A DNA stretch of 64,000 nucleotides from Salticus scenicus (Eukaryota; Arthropoda; Arachnida; Araneae; Salticidae). Location: contig CAWVNO010001215.1 of assembly GCA_963930645.1 (NCBI GenBank), positions 1 through 64,000 on the forward strand. The letters are read 5' to 3'. Below the pieces are notes generated by a model. The model was not told the DNA's origin and did not search any database. It saw only the letters and a program-made list of their open reading frames with translations. This document shows, piece after piece, positions 1-8,903 of this stretch. Every line of letters starts with the position of its first letter. Positions within the stretch are counted from its first letter, which is position 1. The translations under genes were made by a program, and so were the position numbers.

Positions 1-42
1 TTGCAGATTCTGGAAGTGATTGCGATCGCAAAGCTCTATTAG

Positions 43-474
43 TTGCTTTGGAATCGACTTTTGAAAATGAGAGGGCGTAAAATTCGCCCAAAAAATTTGG
101 CGACGATATTGAGCACATGCCTTCATAAAAGGGCTCTCCTGGCCAAATGGTTTAACTTTGGCAGGTCCCTGCTGTTCTGTTATGAAAGTAGACTTCGTGG
201 GGCAGATTCTGGAAGTGATTGCGATCGCAAAGCTCTATTAGTTGCTTTGGAATCGGCTTTTGAAAAAAATTCTGTGAAAATCGCAAAAATTTTGGGTATC
301 GAAATCGGGCAAAGTCTCCATAAAAGGGCTCTCCTGGCCAAATGGTTTAACTTTGGCAGGTCCCTGCTGTTCTGTTATGAAACTAGAATATCTTTTGCAG
401 ATTCTGGAAGTGATTGCGATCGCAAAGCTCTATTAGTTGCTTTGGAATCGACTTTTGAAAATGAGAGGGCGTAA
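43..474 (+). CDS. Representative 143-codon open frame of the repeat; probably not a gene
   Basis: From TTG at 43 (or ATG at 67, 135 codons) to TAA at 472-474. It crosses one whole unit, and the next copy begins at 437, overlapping by 38 bases. The product would be basic and Cys-containing. It has two similar halves around LLAKWFNFGRSLLFCYE and DSGSDCDRKALLVALES, which merely reflect S1 and S2. No signal peptide, membrane segment or known domain is recognisable. No Shine-Dalgarno sequence lies before TTG or ATG. HIP1 is read as CDR. Units carry many nonsynonymous changes and inherited frameshifts. About 150 near-identical copies exist along the window. I regard the frame as a by-product of the repeat, but record it because an automatic annotation would call these hypothetical proteins. 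Confidence 0.15.
   Translation: MLWNRLLKMRGRKIRPKNLATILSTCLHKRALLAKWFNFGRSLLFCYESRLRGADSGSDCDRKALLVALESAFEKNSVKIAKILGIEIGQSLHKRALLAKWFNFGRSLLFCYETRISFADSGSDCDRKALLVALESTFENERA
57..123 (+). repeat. V2B cassette (67 bp), unique to the 199-bp half
   Basis: The first 11 bases match V2A apart from the first base (cttttgaaaa is common). The rest is unrelated to V2A. It holds an in-frame ATG (67-69), the stop TAA (78-80) for the frame coming from the previous unit, and a small GC-rich inverted repeat GGGCG/CGCCC (73-77 with 85-89). Variation seen in other units includes gagggcg to gagagtgcg (2436, 24495), gaggttg (7752, 8540, 47337), attcgcc to acttgcc (15836, 55023) or actcgcc (30021, 31203), and ttggcg to ttagcg (2856, 6202, 45785). 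Confidence 0.95.
73..100 (+). other. Overlapping small inverted repeats in V2B (representative)
   Basis: GGGCG (73-77) can pair with CGCCC (85-89) around a 7-nt AT loop. CCAAA (88-92) can pair with TTTGG (96-100) around three A. The two stems overlap by two bases and are mutually exclusive. Neither is followed by a T-tract on the plus strand, so they do not read as an intrinsic terminator. Changes to gaggttg in three units and acttgcc in two weaken the first stem. Confidence 0.4.
130..170 (+). other. Imperfect hairpin I in S1 (representative)
   Basis: An AGGG/CCCT base (130-133 with 167-170) is followed by a CCT/AGG segment (138-140 with 163-165), a bulged G141, and GCCAAA/TTTGGC (142-147 with 157-162) closing a 9-nt loop. 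That is 13 pairs in all. The right arm overlaps the TTGGCA hexamer. An alternative small stem GCAG/CTGC (161-164 with 169-172) competes with it. Present in both halves of each unit. The ctcctgg to ctccagg change in 12251 and 51046 would break one pair (T140 to A). Confidence 0.55.
158..186 (+). promoter_or_regulatory. Promoter-like element in S1 before V1A (representative)
   Basis: TTGGCA (158-163; 5 of 6 to the sigma-70 -35 consensus) is followed by a 17-bp spacer and TATGAA (181-186; 4 of 6 to the -10 consensus). A TG one base before the -10 makes an extended -10 (TGTTATGAA). The spacing is optimal. A start about 7 bp downstream would place V1A at the 5' end of the transcript. The element is present in every V1A half except the five type-II units, where the spacer is 16 bp. 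Chance occurrence is possible, and transcription is an inference. Confidence 0.4.
188..201 (+). repeat. V1A cassette (14 bp)
   Basis: A 14-bp segment between S1 and S2 that is GC-rich (8 of 14). In the other half of the unit the same place holds V1B (383-396), which is AT-rich (3 of 14 GC). The two share only the tag and scattered single bases, yet both flanks are identical. The only recurrent change seen is acttcg to atttcg (970, 43910) and gtgggg to gtgagg (20483, 59276). Confidence 0.93.
219..230. other. HIP1 palindrome GCGATCGC inside a 12-bp palindrome (representative)
   Basis: TTGCGATCGCAA is a perfect palindrome whose core is HIP1, the highly iterated palindrome of cyanobacterial genomes. 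One copy sits in each half-unit, giving roughly 320 in the window. I saw it broken only four times: gcgaacgc at 2387 and 45316, and gcaatcgc at 20699 and 61860. HIP1 also contains GATC and CGATCG, known targets of cyanobacterial DNA methyltransferases, so this array should be a dense methylation region if the host has them. This motif is the main evidence for the host group. Confidence 0.9.
228..249 (+). other. Hairpin II in S2: CAAAGC/GCTTTG (representative)
   Basis: A perfect 6-bp inverted repeat with a 10-nt loop (234-243). It abuts the HIP1 palindrome. The array's most variable base (238) is in the loop. In the related units 19734 and 58527 both arms carry changes (caaacc and tctttg), and these are not compensatory, so pairing is not strictly maintained. 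Confidence 0.5.
256..318 (+). repeat. V2A cassette (63 bp), unique to the 195-bp half
   Basis: AT-rich (22 of 63 GC) cassette after the S2 that follows V1A. It starts with the cttttgaaaa shared with V2B, then carries A-tracts including AAAATTTT. Most indels of the array fall here. The G before the A7 tract is lost in 13 type-I units, and two A residues are lost from gggcaaag in three units (15403, 53016, 54590). Confidence 0.94.
353..381 (+). promoter_or_regulatory. Promoter-like element in S1 before V1B (representative)
   Basis: Same TTGGCA-17-TGTTATGAA arrangement as in the other half, because S1 is identical. Here transcripts would begin in V1B. If both copies work, the array would fire two transcript types, one starting in V1A and one in V1B, alternating about every 197 bp. 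Inference only. Confidence 0.38.
383..396 (+). repeat. V1B cassette (14 bp)
   Basis: AT-rich alternative to V1A at the same place between S1 and S2. It contains TAGAAT, but at the wrong distance (25 bp) from the TTGGCA hexamer to serve as its -10 element. The last bases mutate from tttgcag to tttacag in units 7328, 8116 and 46911. Confidence 0.93.
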
Positions 475-3194
475 AATTCGCCCAAAAAATTTGGCGACGA
501 TATTGAGCACATGCCTTCATAAAAGGGCTCTCCTGGCCAAATGGTTTAACTTTGGCAGGTCCCTGCTGTTCTGTTATGAAAGTAGACTTCGTGGGGCAGA
601 TTCTGGAAGTGATTGCGATCGCAAAGCTCTACTAGTTGCTTTGGAATCGGCTTTTGAAAAAAATTCTGTGAAAATCGCAAAAATTTTGGGTATCGAAATC
701 GGGCAAAGTCTCCATAAAAGGGCTCTCCTGGCCAAATGGTTTAACTTTGGCAGGTCCCTGCTGTTCTGTTATGAAACTAGAATATCTTTTGCAGATTCTG
801 GAAGTGATTGCGATCGCAAAGCTCTATTAGTTGCTTTGGAATCGACTTTTGAAAATGAGAGGGCGTAAAATTCGCCCAAAAAATTTGGCGACGATATTGA
901 GCACATGCCTTCATAAAAGGGCTCTCCTGGCCAAATGGTTTAACTTTGGCAGGTCCCTGCTGTTCTGTTATGAAAGTAGATTTCGTGGGGCAGATTCTGG
1001 AAGTGATTGCGATCGCAAAGCTCTATTAGTTGCTTTGGAATCGGCTTTTGAAAAAAATTCTGTGAAAATCGCAAAAATTTTGGGTATCGAAATCGGGCAA
1101 AGTCTCCATAAAAGGGCTCTCCTGGCCAAATGGTTTAACTTTGGCAGGTCCCTGCTGTTCTGTTATGAAACTAGAATATCTTTTGCAGATTCTGGAAATG
1201 ATTGCGATCGCAAAGCTCTATTAGTTGCTTTGGAATCGACTTTTGAAAATGAGAGGGCGTAAAATTCGCCCAAAAAATTTGGCGACGATATTGAGCACAT
1301 GCCTTCATAAAAGGGCTCTCCTGGCCAAATGGTTTAACTTTGGCAGGTCCCTGCTGTTCTGTTATGAAAGTAGACTTCGTGGGGCAGATTCTGGAAGTGA
1401 TTGCGATCGCAAAGCTCTATTAGTTGCTTTGGAATCGGCTTTTGAAAAAAATTCTGTGAAAATCGCAAAAATTTTGGGTATCGAAATCGGGCAAAGTCTC
1501 CATAAAAGGGCTCTCCTGGCCAAATGGTTTAACTTTGGCAGGTCCCTGCTGTTCTGTTATGAAACTAGAATATCTTTTGCAGATTCTGGAAGTGATTGCG
1601 ATCGCAAAGCTCTATTAGTTGCTTTGGAATCGACTTTTGAAAATGAGAGGGCGTAAAATTCGCCCAAAAAATTTGGCGACGATATTGAGCACATGCCTTC
1701 ATAAAAGGGCTCTCCTGGCCAAATGGTTTAACTTTGGCAGGTCCCTGCTGTTCTGTTATGAAAGTAGACTTCGTGGGGCAGATTCTGGAAGTGATTGCGA
1801 TCGCAAAGCTCTATTAGTTGCTTTGGAATCGGCTTTTGAAAAAAATTCTGTGAAAATCGCAAAAATTTTGGGTATCGAAATCGGGCAAAGTCTCCATAAA
1901 AGGGCTCTCCTGGCCAAATGGTTTAACTTTGGCAGGTCCCTGCTGTTCTGTTATGAAACTAGAATATCTTTTGCAGATTCTGGAAGTGATTGCGATCGCA
2001 AAGCTCTATTAGTTGCTTTGGAATCGACTTTTGAAAATGAGAGGGCGTAAAATTCGCCCAAAAAATTTGGCGACGATATTGAGCACATGCCTTCATAAAA
2101 GGGCTCTCCTGGCCAAATGGTTTAACTTTGGCAGGTCCCTGCTGTTCTGTTATGAAAGTAGACTTCGTGGGGCAGATTCCGGAAGTGATTGCGATCGCAA
2201 AGCTCTACTAGTTGCTTTGGAATCGGCTTTTGAAAAAAATTCTGTGAAAATCGCAAAAATTTTGGGTATCGAAATCGGGCAAAGTCTCCATAAAAGGGCT
2301 CTCCTGGCCAAATGGTTTAACTTTGGCAGGTCCCTGCTGTTCTGTTATGAAACTAGAATATCTTTTGCAGATTCTGGAAGTGATTGCGAACGCAAAGCTC
2401 TATTAGTTGCTTTGGAATCGACTTTTGAAAATGAGAGTGCGTAAAATTCGCCCAAAAAATTTGGCGACGATATTGAGCACATGCCTTCATAAAAGGGCTC
2501 TCCTGGCCAAATGGTTTAACTTTGGCAGGTCCCTGCTGTTCTGTTATGAAAGTAGACTTCGTGGGGCAGATTCTGGAAGTGATTGCGATCGCAAAGCTCT
2601 ATTAGTTGCTTTGGAATCGGCTTTTGAAAAAAATTCTGTGAAAATCGCAAAAATTTTGGGTATCGAAATCGGGCAAAGTCTCCATAAAAGGGCTCTCCTG
2701 GCCAAATGGTTTAACTTTGGCAGGTCCCTGCTGTTCTGTTATGAAACTAGAATATCTTTTGCAGATTCTGGAAGTGATTGCGATCGCAAAGCTCTATTAG
2801 TTGCTTTGGAATCGACTTTTGAAACTGAGAGGGCGTAAAATTCGCCCAAAAAATTTAGCGACGATATTGAGCACATGCCTTCATAAAAGGGCTCTCCTGG
2901 CCAAATGGTTTAACTTTGGCAGGTCCCTGCTGTTCTGTTATGAAAGTAGACTTCGTGGGGCAGATTCTGGAAGTGATTGCGATCGCAAAGCTCTACTAGT
3001 TGCTTTGGAATCGGCTTTTGAAAAAAATTCTGTGAAAATCGCAAAAATTTTGGGTATCGAAATCGGGCAAAGTCTCCATAAAAGGGCTCTCCTGGCCAAA
3101 TGGTTTAACTTTGGCAGGTCCCTGCTGTTCTGTTATGAAACTAGAATATCTTTTGCAGATTCTGGAAGTGATTGCGATCGCAAAGCTCTATTAG

Positions 3195-3587
3195 TTGCTT
3201 TGGAATCGACTTTTGAAAATGAGAGGGCGTAAAATTCGCCCAAAAAATTTGGCGACGATATTGAGCACATGCCTTCATAAAAGGGCTCTCCTGGCCAAAT
3301 GGTTTAACTTTGGCAGGTCCCTGCTGTTCTGTTATGAAAGTAGACTTCGTGGGGCAGATTCTGGAAGTGATTGCGATCGCAAAGCTCTAATAGTTGCTTT
3401 GGAATCGGCTTTTAAAAAAATTCTGTGAAAATCGCAAAAATTTTGGGTATCGAAATCGGGCAAAGTCTCCATAAAAGGGCTCTCCTGGCCAAATGGTTTA
3501 ACTTTGGCAGGTCCCTGCTGTTCTGTTATGAAACTAGAATATCTTTTGCAGATTCTGGAAGTGATTGCGATCGCAAAGCTCTATTAG
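3195..3587 (+). repeat. Type-I unit (393 bp; hotspot A plus G deletion before A7 tract)
   Basis: Two linked changes: the hotspot base is A (ctaatag, 3390) and the single G between the T4 and A7 tracts of V2A is missing (between 3413 and 3414). The shift ends the open frame after 77 codons, leaving a separate 66-codon frame from GTG at 3425. Both changes travel together in all 13 type-I units, so these descend from one mutant unit. Confidence 0.95.
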
Positions 3588-5163
3588 TTGCTTTGGAATC
3601 GACTTTTGAAAATGAGAGGGCGTAAAATTCGCCCAAAAAATTTGGCGACGATATTGAGCACATGCCTTCATAAAAGGGCTCTCCTGGCCAAATGGTTTAA
3701 CTTTGGCAGGTCCCTGCTGTTCTGTTATGAAAGTAGACTTCGTGGGGCAGATTCTGGAAGTGATTGCGATCGCAAAGCTCTATTAGTTGCTTTGGAATCG
3801 GCTTTTGAAAAAAATTCTGTGAAAATCGCAAAAATTTTGGGTATCGAAATCGGGCAAAGTCTCCATAAAAGGGCTCTCCTGGCCAAATGGTTTAACTTTG
3901 GCAGGTCCCTGCTGTTCTGTTATGAAACTAGAATATCTTTTGCAGATTCTGGAAGTGATTGCGATCGCAAAGCTCTATTAGTTGCTTTGGAATCGACTTT
4001 TGAAAATGAGAGGGCGTAAAATTCGCCCAAAAAATTTGGCGACGATATTGAGCACATGCCTTCATAAAAGGGCTCTCCTGGCCAAATGGATTAACTTTGG
4101 CAGGTCCCTGCTGTTCTGTTATGAAAGTAGACTTCGTGGGGCAGATTCTGCAAGTGATTGCGATCGCAAAGCTCTATTAGTTGCTTTGGAATCGGCTTTT
4201 GAAAAAAATTCTGTGAAAATCGCAAAAATTTTGGGTATCGAAATCGGGCAAAGTCTCCATAAAAGGGCTCTCCTGGCCAAATGGTTTAACTTTGGCAGGT
4301 CCCTGCTGTTCTGTTATGAAACTAGAATATCTTTTGCAGATTCTGGAAGTGATTGCGATCGCAAAGCTCTATTAGTTGCTTTGGAATCGACTTTTGAAAA
4401 TGAGAGGGCGTAAAATTCGCCCAAAAAATTTGGCGACGATATTGAGCACATGCCTTCATAAAAGGGCTCTCCTGGCCAAATGGTTTAACTTTGGCAGGTC
4501 CCTGCTGTTCTGTTATGAAAGTAGACTTCGTGGGGCAGATTCTGGAAGTGATTGCGATCGCAAAGCTCTACTAGTTGCTTTGGAATCGGCTTTTGAAAAA
4601 AATTCTGTGAAAATCGCAAAAATTTTGGGTATCGAAATCGGGCAAAGTCTCCATAAAAGGGCTCTCCTGGCCAAATGGTTTAACTTTGGCAGGTCCCTGC
4701 TGTTCTGTTATGAAACTAGAATATCTTTTGCAGATTCTGGAAGTGATTGCGATCGCAAAGCTCTATTAGTTGCTTTGGAATCGACTTTTGAAAATGAGAG
4801 GGCGTAAAATTCGCCCAAAAAATTTGGCGACGATATTGAGCACATGCCTTCATAAAAGGGCTCTCCTGGCCAAATGGTTTAACTTTGGCAGGTCCCTGCT
4901 GTTCTGTTATGAAAGTAGACTTCGTGGGGCAGATTCTGGAAGTGATTGCGATCGCAAAGCTCTATTAGTTGCTTTGGAATCGGCTTTTGAAAAAAATTCT
5001 GTGAAAATCGCAAAAATTTTGGGTATCGAAATCGGGCAAAGTCTCCATAAAAGGGCTCTCCTGGCCAAATGGTTTAACTTTGGCAGGTCCCTGCTGTTCT
5101 GTTATGAAACTAGAATATCTTTTGCAGATTCTGGAAGTGATTGCGATCGCAAAGCTCTATTAG

Positions 5164-5752
5164 TTGCTTTGGAATCGACTTTTGAAAATGAGAGGGCGTA
5201 AAATTCGCCCAAAAAATTTGGCGACGATATTGAGCACATGCCTTCATAAAAGGGCTCTCCTGGCCAAATGGTTTAACTTTGGCAGGTCCCTGCTGTTCTG
5301 TTATGAAAGTAGACTTCGTGGGGCAGATTCTGGAAGTGATTGCGATCGCAAAGCTCTACTAGTTGCTTTGGAATCGGCTTTTGAAAAAAATTCTGTGAAA
5401 ATCGCAAAAATTTTGGGTATCGAAATCGGGCAAAGTCTCCATAAAAGGGCTCTCCTGGCCAAATGGTTTAACTTTGGCAGGTCCCTGCTGTTCTGTTATG
5501 AAACTAGAATATCTTTTGCAGATTCTGGAAGTGATTGCGATCGCAAAGCTCTATTAGTTGCTTTGGAATCGGCTTTTGAAAAAAATTCTGTGAAAATCGC
5601 AAAAATTTTGGGTATCGAAATCGGGCAAAGTCTCCATAAAAGGGCTCTCCTGGCCAAATGGTTTAACTTTGGCAGGTCCCTGCTGTTCTGTTATGAAACT
5701 AGAATATCTTTTGCAGATTCTGGAAGTGATTGCGATCGCAAAGCTCTATTAG
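5164..5752 (+). repeat. 589-bp unit (extra 195-bp module)
   Basis: Order is V2B-S1-V1A-S2-V2A-S1-V1B-S2-V2A-S1-V1B-S2, so V2A-S1-V1B-S2 is doubled. No equivalent is seen at this place in copy 2 of the long segment, consistent with its lying in the 3346-bp duplication that copy 2 lacks. Confidence 0.95.
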
Positions 5753-5790
5753 TTGCTTTGGAATCGACTTTTGAAAATGAGAGGGCGTAA
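5164..5790 (+). CDS. 208-codon in-frame extension of the repeat frame; probably not a gene
   Basis: In this 589-bp unit the 195-bp module is doubled, and because 195 is exactly 65 codons the frame stays open for 208 codons. The same happens at 10086-10712, 18946-19572, 48881-49507 and 57739-58365. The 195-bp module has no stop in this frame, so further copies would lengthen the frame without limit. The 199-bp half supplies the stop. No ribosome binding site is visible. Confidence 0.12.
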   Translation: MLWNRLLKMRGRKIRPKNLATILSTCLHKRALLAKWFNFGRSLLFCYESRLRGADSGSDCDRKALLVALESAFEKNSVKIAKILGIEIGQSLHKRALLAKWFNFGRSLLFCYETRISFADSGSDCDRKALLVALESAFEKNSVKIAKILGIEIGQSLHKRALLAKWFNFGRSLLFCYETRISFADSGSDCDRKALLVALESTFENERA

Positions 5791-6540
5791 AATTCGCCCA
5801 AAAAATTTGGCGACGATATTGAGCACATGCCTTCATAAAAGGGCTCTCCTGGCCAAATGGTTTAACTTTGGCAGGTCCCTGCTGTTCTGTTATGAAAGTA
5901 GACTTCGTGGGGCAGATTCTGGAAGTGATTGCGATCGCAAAGCTCTACTAGTTGCTTTGGAATCGGCTTTTGAAAAAAATTCTGTGAAAATCGCAAAAAT
6001 TTTGGGTATCGAAATCGGGCAAAGTCTCCATAAAAGGGCTCTCCTGGCCAAATGGTTTAACTTTGGCAGGTCCCTGCTGTTCTGTTATGAAACTAGAATA
6101 TCTTTTGCAGATTCTGGAAGTGATTGCGATCGCAAAGCTCTATTAGTTGCTTTGGAATCGACTTTTGAAAATGAGAGGGCGTAAAATTCGCCCAAAAAAT
6201 TTAGCGACGATATTGAGCACATGCCTTCATAAAAGGGCTCTCCTGGCCAAATGGTTTAACTTTGGCAGGTCCCTGCTGTTCTGTTATGAAAGTAGACTTC
6301 GTGGGGCAGATTCTGGAAGTGATTGCGATCGCAAAGCTCTACTAGTTGCTTTGGAATCGGCTTTTGAAAAAAATTCTGTGAAAATCGCAAAAATTTTGGG
6401 TATCGAAATCGGGCAAAGTCTCCATAAAAGGGCTCTCCTGGCCAAATGGTTTAACTTTGGCAGGTCCCTGCTGTTCTGTTATGAAACTAGAATATCTTTT
6501 GCAGATTCTGGAAGTGATTGCGATCGCAAAGCTCTATTAG

Positions 6541-6933
6541 TTGCTTTGGAATCGACTTTTGAAAATGAGAGGGCGTAAAATTCGCCCAAAAAATTTGGCG
6601 ACGATATTGAGCACATGCCTTCATAAAAGGGCTCTCCTGGCCAAATGGTTTAACTTTGGCAGGTCCCTGCTGTTCTGTTATGAAAGTAGACTTCGTGGGG
6701 CAGATTCTGGAAGTGATTGCGATCGCAAAGCTCTAATAGTTGCTTTGGAATCGGCTTTTAAAAAAATTCTGTGAAAATCGCAAAAATTTTGGGTATCGAA
6801 ATCGGGCAAAGTCTCCATAAAAGGGCTCTCCTGGCCAAATGGTTTAACTTTGGCAGGTCCCTGCTGTTCTGTTATGAAACTAGAATATCTTTTGCAGATT
6901 CTGGAAGTGATTGCGATCGCAAAGCTCTATTAG
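6541..6933 (+). repeat. Type-I unit
   Basis: Preceded by a ttagcg unit, as at 3195; it is the 3346-bp duplicate of that unit. Confidence 0.95.
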
Positions 6934-7327
6934 TTGCTTTGGAATCGACTTTTGAAAATGAGAGGGCGTAAAATTCGCCCAAAAAATTTGGCGACGATAT
7001 TGAGCACATGCCTTCATAAAAGGGCTCTCCTGGCCAAATGGTTTAACTTTGGCAGGTCCCTGCTGTTCTGTTATGAAAGTAGACTTCGTGGGGCAGATTC
7101 TGGAAGTGATTGCGATCGCAAAGCTCTATTAGTTGCTTTGGAATCGGCTTTTGAAAAAAATTCTGTGAAAATCGCAAAAATTTTGGGTATCGAAATCGGG
7201 CAAAGTCTCCATAAAAGGGCTCTCCTGGCCAAATGGTTTAACTTTGGCAGGTCCCTGCTGTTCTGTTATGAAACTAGAATATCTTTTGCAGATTCTGGAA
7301 GTGATTGCGATCGCAAAGCTCTATTAG

Positions 7328-8903
7328 TTGCTTTGGAATCGACTTTTGAAAATGAGAGGGCGTAAAATTCGCCCAAAAAATTTGGCGACGATATTGAGCA
7401 CATGCCTTCATAAAAGGGCTCTCCTGGCCAAATGGATTAACTTTGGCAGGTCCCTGCTGTTCTGTTATGAAAGTAGACTTCGTGGGGCAGATTCTGCAAG
7501 TGATTGCGATCGCAAAGCTCTATTAGTTGCTTTGGAATCGGCTTTTGAAAAAAATTCTGTGAAAATCGCAAAAATTTTGGGTATCGAAATCGGGCAAAGT
7601 CTCCATAAAAGGGCTCTCCTGGCCAAATGGTTTAACTTTGGCAGGTCCCTGCTGTTCTGTTATGAAACTAGAATATCTTTTACAGATTCTGGAAGTGATT
7701 GCGATCGCAAAGCTCTATTAGTTGCTTTGGAATCGACTTTTGAAAATGAGAGGTTGTAAAATTCGCCCAAAAAATTTGGCGACGATATTGAGCACATGCC
7801 TTCATAAAAGGGCTCTCCTGGCCAAATGGTTTAACTTTGGCAGGTCCCTGCTGTTCTGTTATGAAAGTAGACTTCGTGGGGCAGATTCTGGAAGTGATTG
7901 CGATCGCAAAGCTCTACTAGTTGCTTTGGAATCGGCTTTTGAAAAAAATTCTGTGAAAATCGCAAAAATTTTGGGTATCGAAATCGGGCAAAGTCTCCAT
8001 AAAAGGGCTCTCCTGGCCAAATGGTTTAACTTTGGCAGGTCCCTGCTGTTCTGTTATGAAACTAGAATATCTTTTGCAGATTCTGGAAGTGATTGCGATC
8101 GCAAAGCTCTATTAGTTGCTTTGGAATCGACTTTTGAAAATGAGAGGGCGTAAAATTCGCCCAAAAAATTTGGCGACGATATTGAGCACATGCCTTCATA
8201 AAAGGGCTCTCCTGGCCAAATGGTTTAACTTTGGCAGGTCCCTGCTGTTCTGTTATGAAAGTAGACTTCGTGGGGCAGATTCTGGAAGTGATTGCGATCG
8301 CAAAGCTCTATTAGTTGCTTTGGAATCGGCTTTTGAAAAAAATTCTGTGAAAATCGCAAAAATTTTGGGTATCGAAATCGGGCAAAGTCTCCATAAAAGG
8401 GCTCTCCTGGCCAAATGGTTTAACTTTGGCAGGTCCCTGCTGTTCTGTTATGAAACTAGAATATCTTTTACAGATTCTGGAAGTGATTGCGATCGCAAAG
8501 CTCTATTAGTTGCTTTGGAATCGACTTTTGAAAATGAGAGGTTGTAAAATTCGCCCAAAAAATTTGGCGACGATATTGAGCACATGCCTTCATAAAAGGG
8601 CTCTCCTGGCCAAATGGTTTAACTTTGGCAGGTCCCTGCTGTTCTGTTATGAAAGTAGACTTCGTGGGGCAGATTCTGGAAGTGATTGCGATCGCAAAGC
8701 TCTACTAGTTGCTTTGGAATCGGCTTTTGAAAAAAATTCTGTGAAAATCGCAAAAATTTTGGGTATCGAAATCGGGCAAAGTCTCCATAAAAGGGCTCTC
8801 CTGGCCAAATGGTTTAACTTTGGCAGGTCCCTGCTGTTCTGTTATGAAACTAGAATATCTTTTGCAGATTCTGGAAGTGATTGCGATCGCAAAGCTCTAT
8901 TAG
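7328..8903. repeat. 788-bp (two-unit) duplication
   Basis: The tttacag and gaggttg markers of unit 7328 recur in unit 8116, exactly 788 bp later. The corresponding place in copy 2 (46911-47698) has them once. Unit 8116 lacks the ggattaac and ttctgcaag changes of 7328, so the duplication breakpoint lies between the V1A and V1B halves of the unit. Confidence 0.85.

Larger units (their letters stand above)
124..187 (+). repeat. S1 block (64 bp), shared by both half-units
   Basis: The identical 64 bases recur at 319-382 in the other half of the unit and about 323 times in the window. S1 contains an imperfect hairpin (130-170) and a promoter-like pair of hexamers (158-186). It is followed by either V1A or V1B. 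Several of the rearranged units have junctions that must lie in this block, so it acts as a recombination substrate, whatever else it does. Confidence 0.96.
202..255 (+). repeat. S2 block (54 bp) with HIP1 palindrome, shared by both half-units
   Basis: Identical in both halves (again at 397-450) apart from one variable site. It contains the 12-bp palindrome TTGCGATCGCAA (219-230) and a 6-bp inverted repeat CAAAGC/GCTTTG (228-233 with 244-249). The base at 238, in the loop of that inverted repeat, is the most variable site in the array: T in about half of units, C in many, A in the 13 type-I units. Confidence 0.96.
57..450 (+). repeat. Reference repeat unit (394 bp): V2B-S1-V1A-S2-V2A-S1-V1B-S2
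   Basis: This is the first complete unit, used here as the coordinate reference. It is a dimer. The first part is V2B (57-123), S1 (124-187), V1A (188-201) and S2 (202-255). The second part is V2A (256-318), S1 (319-382), V1B (383-396) and S2 (397-450). The half containing V2A is 195 bp (65 codons exactly) and the half containing V2B is 199 bp (3n+1). Adding or removing the 195-bp module therefore preserves reading frame, while each full unit shifts it by one base. All later units follow this plan except the 589- and 199-bp variants listed separately. Confidence 0.97.
2801..7721. repeat. 3346-bp tandem duplication (2801 onward and 6147 onward)
   Basis: The trio of markers ttagcg, type-I deletion and ggattaac/ttctgcaag occurs in units 2801, 3195, 3982 and again, exactly 3346 bp later, in units 6147, 6541, 7328. 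Copy 2 of the long segment has the trio once (45730, 46124, 46911). Its version at 46911 resembles 7328, not 3982, in having tttacag and gaggttg. The 589-bp unit 5164 lies between the two. Confidence 0.9.

Noticed and set aside
61..83. Promoter TTGAAA ... TAAAAT in V2B
   Set aside because: The hexamers look good, but the spacer is about 11 bp, too short for sigma-70.
73..95. Intrinsic terminator at GGGCG/CGCCC
   Set aside because: The stem is short and is followed by A residues, not T, on the plus strand. On the minus strand the T-tract precedes the stem.
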